Below are positions 1 through 5,584 of a stretch of DNA of 5,584 nucleotides, piece by piece. The notes below the pieces were generated by a model. That model saw nothing but the letters and a program-made list of their open reading frames with translations, was not told where the DNA came from and searched no databases. Both the position numbers and the translations under genes were made by a program. Origin of the DNA: Clostridium sp. (GTDB taxonomy: Bacteria > Bacillota > Clostridia > Clostridiales > Clostridiaceae); assembly GCA_003539755.1 (NCBI GenBank), contig DPOH01000333.1, forward strand, positions 1-5,584. Reading direction: 5' to 3'. Every line of letters begins with the position of its first letter. Position 1 is the stretch's first letter.

Positions 1-2
1 TT

Positions 3-910
3 TTATCTTTTCATTTTAATATATTGAGATAGTGTCTCTGCTTTTATTGAAACTCCATTCCAGGTATCTGTAAGGCCAACATCCTTTGGAGAATGCTTTT
101 GATAATTACCTTTAATACCTTCAATATAAACATTCATTTCATTATCAATATTTACAATAATATGTAATGCTTCTTTATATAAGATTAAATCCTTTAAGTA
201 CGGATACTTCTTATGTATCTCATCTGAATAGCTAAATATTTCTTTACTTCCATGCCAAATATAAGAACTTGAATTCAACGTATAATAATATATATCATTG
301 ATTAATTTACAATCACTACCATGGTCATGATCATTAATGCAAAATAATATATTTCTTTCATTTGAATTTCGTTCCTCTAAAATAGCTCTTATTTCTTTTC
401 TATTACTTATTCCACGTTTTTGAAAGTCATTTGATAAGCTGTGATGTGAAATAATTATATAATATTTATCATTATCAGATAACTCTTTCTTAAGCCACTC
501 TATTTCTTCATTTGGAATGTATGGATATTCATCATTAGATTTATCATAATTTCGTTTATAATATGGAATAACAGAAGTCTTCTTATTAATAAAATTAGCA
601 TCTAAAACAATAAAATTAATAATTTCTTTAATAAATGAGTAATAACTTCTTTGCAGATTAAAAAAATCAGTAACTTCATCAATAGAAAAATTATCAGTAT
701 TATGATTGCCTATTGTAAAATAACACGGTAATTTTGAATTTTTAAACTTCTCTAATATTATTTTATTCCTATTTGTTGGATAACATAAATCACCATATCT
801 ACAATAAAATCAACTTTGGATTTTTTAGCATAAGTAATGATTTCTTCCACTCTTGCATCTCCATCTGGTATTGCATCATAATGTAGGTCTGAAAACATTG
901 CAAATTTCAT
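3..910 (-). pseudogene. Calcineurin-like metallophosphoesterase, frameshifted
   Basis: The family consists of two-metal phosphoesterases that hydrolyse phosphomono- or diesters; no substrate can be named here. The start is ATG at 910-908, preceded by AGGTGG. The first frame reads MKFAMFSDLHYD..., giving the family's D-x-H motif (D8, H10), and runs to about residue 39 (DFIVDM). It then shifts and would stop at 760-758 as a 50-residue peptide. Adding one G near 793-794 (plus strand CC to CCC) restores GD (G40-D41) and an open frame to the TAA at 5-3, about 302 residues in total, normal for a stand-alone family member. Further motifs in the restored protein are GNHN (about 68-71), SHH (155-157) and NDHDHG (193-198), which stands where GHxH is usual. 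The rest of the frame is free of stops and protein-like, so the lesion is recent or a base-calling error in a G run. I see no slippery heptamer that would suggest programmed shifting. It lies downstream of the STAND gene on the same strand, beyond a terminator. Confidence 0.88.
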
Positions 911-914
911 ATTA

Positions 915-920
915 CCACCT
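915..920 (-). promoter_or_regulatory. Ribosome binding site of the phosphoesterase
   Basis: On the minus strand AGGTGG lies four bases before the ATG at 910-908. This fixes the start of the phosphoesterase, whose D-x-H metal-binding motif begins only seven residues later, as is usual in the family. Confidence 0.75.
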
Positions 921-947
921 CTAAATCTCTATTTTGTATTTATATTT

Positions 948-1094
948 CTACTTTTCTAATCCAAATGATTTTGGATACACATCAATTCCAATTGCTCGTC
1001 CAACAGCCATTGATCATTTAATAAAGTTATATGATACTGATGTAATAATATTATTGTCATGAAACTCATTATAACATAATTTGTAAATCAAATC
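948..1094 (-). pseudogene. Possible remnant of the C-terminal end of an unknown gene
   Basis: On the minus strand, between TAG codons at 1097-1095 and 950-948, one frame reads as about 48 protein-like codons interrupted by a single TGA at 1016-1014. The part before it reads ...CYNEFHDNNIITSVSYNFIK and the part after it reads S-MAVGRAIGIDVYPKSFGLEK. The second part, rich in Gly, Val, Asp and Pro, does not look like random AT-rich translation. The first ATG after the TGA (1010-1008) has no ribosome binding site. I do not recognise the family. The best reading is the 3' tail of a gene whose 5' part has been lost, perhaps when a mobile element inserted or left. It could also be chance open frame; a possible promoter for the phosphoesterase overlaps it. 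Confidence 0.35.
1068..1076 (-). promoter_or_regulatory. Candidate extended -10 promoter for the phosphoesterase
   Basis: The minus strand carries TGTTATAAT, a perfect TGn plus TATAAT extended -10 element. There is no good -35 hexamer at 16-18 bases upstream, which extended -10 promoters can tolerate. Transcription would start near 1061 and leave a leader of about 150 bases before the ATG at 910. This would give the phosphoesterase its own promoter downstream of the terminator at 1138-1184. In so AT-rich a region a chance match is quite possible. Confidence 0.35.
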
Positions 1095-1137
1095 CTATTT
1101 ATGATACGGTTCACTATTAATTATTCTAAATCTATAC

Positions 1138-1184
1138 AATAAAAATAACCCACGAAAAATCCAATAAAATGATTTTCATGGGTT
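1138..1184 (-). terminator. Rho-independent terminator, minus strand
   Basis: The arms at 1147-1161 (AACCCACGAAAAATC) and 1171-1184 (GATTTTCATGGGTT) pair over about 14 bases around a 9-base loop. Read on the minus strand, the one non-Watson-Crick position is a G-U wobble and the stem is followed by TTATTTTTATT, a good U tract. Read on the plus strand, the same position is a C-A mismatch and the sequence after the stem is TTGTGG, so the element works best for minus-strand transcripts. It would end the STAND transcript about 140 bases after its stop codon. If the sequence at 1188-1201 is a tmRNA end, this may originally have been the tmRNA's own terminator, since the stem starts four bases after the CCA. 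Confidence 0.8.
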
Positions 1185-1187
1185 TTG

Positions 1188-1201
1188 TGGTGGAGGTGAA
1201 G
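1188..1201 (-). other. tmRNA/tRNA 3'-end-like sequence, possible attachment site
   Basis: On the minus strand the 14 bases CTTCACCTCCACCA look like the last acceptor-stem bases plus discriminator and CCA of a tmRNA (ssrA) from low-GC Gram-positives. A terminator hairpin follows at once, as is usual behind ssrA. No T-arm (GTTCGA) precedes it; the match ends abruptly at 1201. This is the pattern left at the distal end of an island integrated by a tyrosine recombinase into the 3' end of ssrA or a tRNA gene. No integrase and no second copy is in the window. The same bases, read on the plus strand, are a perfect Shine-Dalgarno sequence, so an alternative explanation exists. Confidence 0.4.
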
Positions 1202-1202
1202 C

Positions 1203-1355
1203 ATGACCTTTAAAATCCACCAAATCTTCTTTATACAGAATTTTTATCGCAAATTACTTTTACTACATATTTTAAGCTACTTTATAAAGAATTTTTTAAT
1301 GATCATTTGTAATTTGCTTATCATCTCTCAAATATTTTTTTACTTAGCATTCTAA
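1203..1355 (+). CDS. Possible small hydrophobic peptide (50 aa), doubtful
   Basis: On the plus strand GGAGGTGA (1192-1199), a perfect match to the 16S anti-Shine-Dalgarno sequence, lies directly before ATG at 1203, six bases from the GGAGG core. The frame runs 50 codons to TAA at 1353-1355 and overlaps the 3' end of the STAND gene in antisense by 35 bases. The product begins MTFKIHQIFF and is dominated by Ile, Leu, Phe and Tyr. It could form one or two membrane segments, like small type I toxins. Against it: AT-rich noncoding DNA readily yields Phe/Ile/Leu-rich frames, no good plus-strand promoter is seen, and the GGAGGTGA is equally explained as the complement of a tmRNA 3' end. I do not recognise a family. 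Confidence 0.18.
   Translation: MTFKIHQIFFIQNFYRKLLLLHILSYFIKNFLMIICNLLIISQIFFYLAF
1227..1317. repeat. Interleaved inverted and direct repeats behind the STAND gene
   Basis: GCAAATTAC (1249-1257) is inverted as GTAATTTGC (1309-1317), and TTCTTTATA (1227-1235) is inverted as TATAAAGAA (1283-1291). Each pair is nine bases and exact, and the two pairs interleave rather than nest. There is also a near-exact direct repeat: TTTATACAGAATTTTT (1230-1245) and TTTATAAAGAATTTTT (1281-1296), 15 of 16 identical, 51 bases apart. A 10-bp palindrome, AATGATCATT, sits at 1298-1307. The stretch lies between the STAND stop codon and the tmRNA-like end. It could be recombinase arm-binding sites, a small duplication, or chance in low-complexity DNA. 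Confidence 0.35.
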
Positions 1356-4300
1356 TCGAACCAATTTGTTTCTCAAACATTAAATCCCAGATATCAAGAC
1401 ACTTTTTAGATACCTCAATTAATTCAGGTTCTGAAGATGTTGAAGTCTCATCATATAATCCTATAATTAACTTTGAAATTTCATCCTCTATTCCCCAATA
1501 CCCTATTAATTGTTCACTCTCATTGCTAAGCAAATGATAACTCATTGATAAGATTATATCTTTATAATCTACTATAGATTTTGAATTTTTTTCAAGATAA
1601 TGTACAAAAGCAATTACGATTCTATTACTTAGATTTGATTGCATAATCTCTATTAAAAATTCATTATCTCTTTCTAAATTAATTTTGTTCTGATAGAATA
1701 AATTTGATATAGGAAAATCTAAATCAAAGTCGCTTGTTTTAAATTTTAGTATTATCTTTTTGCAAATATCGTTATATTCATCTTTATCAAAATAGATAGC
1801 TACCATTTCTAATATTGATTTCACCTGCTTTTCTGTAATGCTATCTATATTATTTATTTCATGTAAAAACTCATTTTTTACTATAAACATCTCTGCTAAA
1901 CTATACGAACCCATTTTAATTAACTGGTCATCTGATGATAAAAAACACTTATTAATGATTTTTAAAACACGCTCTCTATACTTATCGTATAACAAGAAAA
2001 ACATACTTCTTGAATCATGAAATCCTGCCAAACGAAAATCTTGTTCATATAGAGTCAATATTTTTTCAGAAGCCCAATCTCTTTCTATATTATAAGTAGG
2101 CCATAATGCTGATAAACTTGCTAACCTTACAGCTGGATTTTCATCTTTAGTTAGTTGGTTAATTGTTTCTTTAAATTGAACATACAGTTGTTTATCTTCC
2201 CAAAGTAATTTGCCAATTGCAAATGCAGCTGAACCTCTTACACAATTCAATGAGTTATCTTGTAACATTTCAAATGTTCGCATTTCCTTATCATCTTTAT
2301 TGGTGATATTTGGCTTTCTAAGCTCAGGGTTTATATGATTTATGGAAATATCTTTTAAAATATCTAATACTCTTTGAGACCACTTTGAATCCTTTTTCAT
2401 TTCAATAATTCTACATATACTACTAGCTCTCCAGGATTTATTGTCACATGGATATTTTTCTATTAAAGCTTCCAATAATTCTGTTGATATATCTTTAGCT
2501 TCATTATAACTTGCTATTCCACTAAATAATGAATCTATATATTCATCCAAAATTTCTTCTTCACATCCAAGTACTAATTTAATCATTCGTTCAGGTTCTA
2601 AGATTACTGCACTGCGAAAATCGCCTGAAAATTCTTCGATAGAACTTTCAATAAATCCCCCAGGTACCTCTTTCCAATTATGATTTTCCCTACGCTTAAT
2701 TTCTTTGTTAGTTAATAATTTAATCCAATTCTTATTGCTTAATTTCTTTCCACTAATTGGTGATTTTACCCAGCCACTATGTCCAGATGAATTATCATAT
2801 CTTCTGTATTTACCATCAAATCTTCTCTTTAATACAGTCAATAATCTTTTTCCTTCTTCAGACATTCGATTGATTTGTAAACATGGTAATAGTTCTGCCT
2901 GCAAATCCCCCCAAAAGCTCCAATATACTCTTTCTCCAGTATTATTTTTATTATACTCTATTCTTCGAAGACATCTTTCTTTAGCATCTGGTGAAATATA
3001 ATGTATTATTTTATTTTCCAACAATAAATAAATTTCATTACTACAACTAACTGAATGTTTTTTTATTACATCTTTAGCTAATAATAATTTATTTTCTCCA
3101 CTAGTCATATCAAAAATATTTTTATCAAAATCTTCACATAAATAATTAATTACATAATCACTATACTTATCAGGTAAATTGAGTAATGCTGATAATATTA
3201 TTTCATTAAAAATAGCAAACCCCTTTCCCATAAACTGATTAGATATATCAAAAAATTCTTTAGGATTATTTAAAATAATCGCAGCATTAGCTTTCCTTAT
3301 AATTTGTACACAAGCACGTTCCAAATTATTTTCATGTCCATATCTATTACACCATTCACTAAAAATAATCTCTTCATATGATTCACAAGGTAAATTAGGC
3401 AACAATATTTTTACTATTTCTCCTCCATAATTCACCAGAATATCAGCTGTTTCATATACTAATTCTTCTTCATATTTATATATATTTTTTTCTTGACCTT
3501 TTACTTTATATTTTAATAAAAAAGTGAAAAATTTAATTGTACGCATTTCACATTTTTTGAACATCTCTTTAAAGTTAAAGTACACATTCGCCATTTCTGG
3601 ATATTTTTTATATAATTGCATTCGTAAATCAAACATTTCATCCGTATCATCATTTATATTATTTTTAAAACATTTAATAAATTTTTCATCATCAGATTTC
3701 GATTTTAAAACATACTTCTTAATAAAGACAATATCTTTAGAATCAAATCTTGGACTAATGCTTTGCAATAAATTAAACACTATATATTTTGTATCTTCAT
3801 CTTGTATCCACTTATCAAGAATGCCATTATCTCTTAACATACTAATATAATTGATATGACTCATAACAACATTATTTAATATATATTCACGGTATTCTTT
3901 AACTTCACAATTTTTTAAAACAAATCTTCTTATTGGCTCATCTATATTTGAAACCTGTCCTAATACTTCATAAAACACATGTTTCATGTAATATCTAATA
4001 CTATCACTTTTTAACATCTGTTCACCAACATTAATAAAATCACGGCTATCCATTTCAGCTAGATTCTGTAACAGCATCTGTACTTGATATCTTCTACTAG
4101 GTGTCTGCTTTTCCTTATCGCCTATAATATTAACTATATTTTCTCCACCATAAAATTTATCAATCATTGTTTCTGCTAAAAAATAATCTAGTATACTTTG
4201 ATGGATAAATGAGATACTCTCACCTTGTACTATTAAAAAACCATTTGATGACAAATAAAACAATGCATTCTCATTAATTCTTAAAATTCTTTTAGATATG

Positions 4301-5583
4301 CTTATTCTTCCCATCTTATCTAGTAATTGAACTAAATTTTCTTTAACATTAATAACATCATTTTCATTCACTCCAACAGCCATAGAATTACTTTTTAACT
4401 GCGTCCACCATTCTAAAATCAAATGGCTTGTAGTTGAACATTCATTGTAATCCTTATCTGATGATAATTGACTCCAAATATATAAGTTACTTGGTGTCTT
4501 TAAAATACATTTTAACTTATTAGATAATCCTGGATACTGATCCCCTACCACTTCTTTTACTGTATTGTCATCAAACTCATCTACAGTTACCTTATTCCAA
4601 GACATTTTTGAATTACTTTTTTCGTCTGATTTAAATAATGCTTTTATATTATTATCATTTTCAAGATCATATGTTCTACATACAAAAACTACAGATATTT
4701 TTTTCTTTCTCTCACTATTTATTTTTATTATCTCATTAATAACTTCAGCACAAACCAATAAAGAATCTCTTGAATGTGCTTGAGTCCATCTTAAAGCATC
4801 CAATTGATCGAGAATAATTACTGCTTGTTCATCTTTTGAAATACTATGTAAACAGTGAGCAAGTGACGCTGGTAATCCTAAAGCTTGTCCCCATTTTTCA
4901 GCGCTTCCCATAGGAATCCTCTTGTCTAGTTTAATCGCAATAACAGGTATGATATTTTTGTTACAATAATTTAATATTGCTTCTGTACAACCGCTTTTAC
5001 CATTACCTGCTTTTCCATGAATAATCATTGATTCTCCCAACTCAATAATCTTTCTACATGAATCAAATTCTTTACGTTCTATTAATCCATCTTTAATTGG
5101 GAGAAAAAATTTTCTAAATTCATCATTAAGTTCGTCTATTCTTGGAGCTATTCTTTTATCTAAAGCAAGATTTTTTAATTTAATATCTTTACTTCTTAAT
5201 AGTTTACATAAAAAAGTGTTTGTAATTTGTTTACCTAGAATATCTTCATCAATAATTATACACACAAGGGTATCATAAATTCTGTATTCGTCTCCAATTA
5301 ATAAAGATCGAATTTTATCTAATATAATTTCTTTTAATTGAAAATCTGGTTCCTGTCTGTAAAAAGTTCTTTTTAAATAATCAATACTTTTTATAATATC
5401 CTTTTTATCCTCAATATTTAATTCCATTGCTTCAGCATAATCTGTATAAGCTTTTTTTAATTTTTGAGATTTACATATTTGATTATTATAGAAATGTTTG
5501 TAATCTCCATCAGTATTATTAGCTCTATTTATCAAATCAATGATTAGGGAACATGATAATGGTGAAACCAGCGCTACTTTATT
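1321..5583 (-). CDS. STAND/NACHT-like NTPase with HEAT-like C-terminal solenoid, 5' partial
   Basis: A large signalling ATPase of the type used in bacterial anti-phage sensing: the solenoid would bind a trigger, and the NTPase would then oligomerise and activate an N-terminal effector. That role is inferred from the family. The frame ends with tandem stops TGA-TAA (1323-1318) and stays open through 1,420 codons to the window edge, so the N-terminus is missing. Residue numbers here count from the internal TTG at 5535-5533, which has no ribosome binding site. About 1-140 is a helical linker. The NTPase follows: Walker A GKAGNGKS (174-181), Walker B-like VIILDQLDALRW (239-250), sensor-like VVFVCRTYD (282-290), TPS in the GxP-motif position (347-349) and winged-helix end FIHQSILDYFLA (443-454). 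From about 460 to 1404 the protein is all helical. It includes a conserved-looking block with SPISGK (925-930), W936 and GGF (959-961), and clear HEAT-like repeats at about 1097-1145 (VRGSAAFAIGKLL, AVRLASLSALW). No transmembrane segment is obvious. All key NTPase residues look intact. A terminator lies 140 bases downstream. The effector type is unknown. Confidence 0.9.
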   Translation of the reverse strand, partial: NKVALVSPLSCSLIIDLINRANNTDGDYKHFYNNQICKSQKLKKAYTDYAEAMELNIEDKKDIIKSIDYLKRTFYRQEPDFQLKEIILDKIRSLLIGDEYRIYDTLVCIIIDEDILGKQITNTFLCKLLRSKDIKLKNLALDKRIAPRIDELNDEFRKFFLPIKDGLIERKEFDSCRKIIELGESMIIHGKAGNGKSGCTEAILNYCNKNIIPVIAIKLDKRIPMGSAEKWGQALGLPASLAHCLHSISKDEQAVIILDQLDALRWTQAHSRDSLLVCAEVINEIIKINSERKKKISVVFVCRTYDLENDNNIKALFKSDEKSNSKMSWNKVTVDEFDDNTVKEVVGDQYPGLSNKLKCILKTPSNLYIWSQLSSDKDYNECSTTSHLILEWWTQLKSNSMAVGVNENDVINVKENLVQLLDKMGRISISKRILRINENALFYLSSNGFLIVQGESISFIHQSILDYFLAETMIDKFYGGENIVNIIGDKEKQTPSRRYQVQMLLQNLAEMDSRDFINVGEQMLKSDSIRYYMKHVFYEVLGQVSNIDEPIRRFVLKNCEVKEYREYILNNVVMSHINYISMLRDNGILDKWIQDEDTKYIVFNLLQSISPRFDSKDIVFIKKYVLKSKSDDEKFIKCFKNNINDDTDEMFDLRMQLYKKYPEMANVYFNFKEMFKKCEMRTIKFFTFLLKYKVKGQEKNIYKYEEELVYETADILVNYGGEIVKILLPNLPCESYEEIIFSEWCNRYGHENNLERACVQIIRKANAAIILNNPKEFFDISNQFMGKGFAIFNEIILSALLNLPDKYSDYVINYLCEDFDKNIFDMTSGENKLLLAKDVIKKHSVSCSNEIYLLLENKIIHYISPDAKERCLRRIEYNKNNTGERVYWSFWGDLQAELLPCLQINRMSEEGKRLLTVLKRRFDGKYRRYDNSSGHSGWVKSPISGKKLSNKNWIKLLTNKEIKRRENHNWKEVPGGFIESSIEEFSGDFRSAVILEPERMIKLVLGCEEEILDEYIDSLFSGIASYNEAKDISTELLEALIEKYPCDNKSWRASSICRIIEMKKDSKWSQRVLDILKDISINHINPELRKPNITNKDDKEMRTFEMLQDNSLNCVRGSAAFAIGKLLWEDKQLYVQFKETINQLTKDENPAVRLASLSALWPTYNIERDWASEKILTLYEQDFRLAGFHDSRSMFFLLYDKYRERVLKIINKCFLSSDDQLIKMGSYSLAEMFIVKNEFLHEINNIDSITEKQVKSILEMVAIYFDKDEYNDICKKIILKFKTSDFDLDFPISNLFYQNKINLERDNEFLIEIMQSNLSNRIVIAFVHYLEKNSKSIVDYKDIILSMSYHLLSNESEQLIGYWGIEDEISKLIIGLYDETSTSSEPELIEVSKKCLDIWDLMFEKQIGSIRMLSKKIFER

Positions 5584-5584
5584 C

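Noticed and set aside
3..278. A separate 91-residue gene starting at TTG 278-276
   Set aside because: The frame is open and protein-like upstream to about 790, with phosphoesterase motifs continuing into it. This is simply the C-terminal part of the frameshifted gene.
787..800. Programmed -1 frameshifting as an explanation for the phosphoesterase break
   Set aside because: There is no X-XXY-YYZ slippery heptamer. The local sequence GATATGGTGATT offers no good re-pairing. A lost G from a short run is simpler.
1014..1016. TGA read as Trp or selenocysteine in the 948-1094 frame
   Set aside because: The frame is short and lacks a start. No recoding hairpin was noticed, and the large gene uses TGA as its normal stop.
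1110..1141. Plus-strand promoter (TTCACT ... TACAAT) driving the 1203 frame
   Set aside because: The spacing is about 19 bases and the -35 match is poor. A hairpin would also lie between it and the frame. Such matches are expected by chance at this base composition.
1838..4783. Four plus-strand open frames of 60-108 codons (1838-2020, 2705-3001, 3524-3850, 4565-4783)
   Set aside because: All lie wholly antisense inside the intact STAND gene, are Leu/Ser/Phe-rich as expected from complementary AT-rich codons, and show no recognisable motif.
5533..5535. TTG as the start codon of the large STAND gene
   Set aside because: No ribosome binding site precedes it, and the same frame continues without stop for 16 more codons to the window edge. 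It is an internal Leu codon of a longer gene.

Overview
The window is very AT-rich (well under one third G+C by eye). Its genes use A/T-ending codons and have Gram-positive-style ribosome binding sites, such as AGGTGG a few bases before an ATG. This suggests a low-GC Firmicute of the Clostridium type. The organism call is inference from composition; no taxonomic marker gene is present.

Layout: all convincing coding sequence is on the minus strand, so transcription runs from high to low coordinates. Positions 5583 to 1321 hold one very large gene for a STAND/NACHT-like P-loop NTPase with a long alpha-helical, HEAT-like C-terminal part. Its reading frame is still open where the window ends at 5584, so the true N-terminus, where such proteins usually carry an effector domain, lies outside. 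Positions 911-1320 are a complex intergenic stretch. It contains AT-rich direct and inverted repeats just past the STAND stop codon, a 14-bp sequence resembling the 3' end of tmRNA (or a tRNA) ending in CCA, and right behind that a strong minus-strand rho-independent terminator. It also contains a probable gene remnant and a possible promoter. Positions 910 to 3 hold a calcineurin-like metallophosphoesterase gene that is broken by one missing base exactly in its GD metal-binding motif.

Interpretation: the STAND protein resembles the large NTPases of bacterial anti-phage defence (the Avs/AVAST and bacterial NLR-like group). There the C-terminal solenoid senses a phage product and the NTPase drives oligomerisation and activation of an N-terminal effector. 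The tmRNA-like end followed by a terminator would fit the distal attachment site of an island integrated in ssrA. The STAND gene would then be the last gene of the island, and the gene remnant and phosphoesterase would belong to the flank or to an older nested element. Both readings are inference. The alternative is that the phosphoesterase and STAND protein form one two-gene locus, but the terminator and a gap of about 410 bases between them argue against a simple operon.
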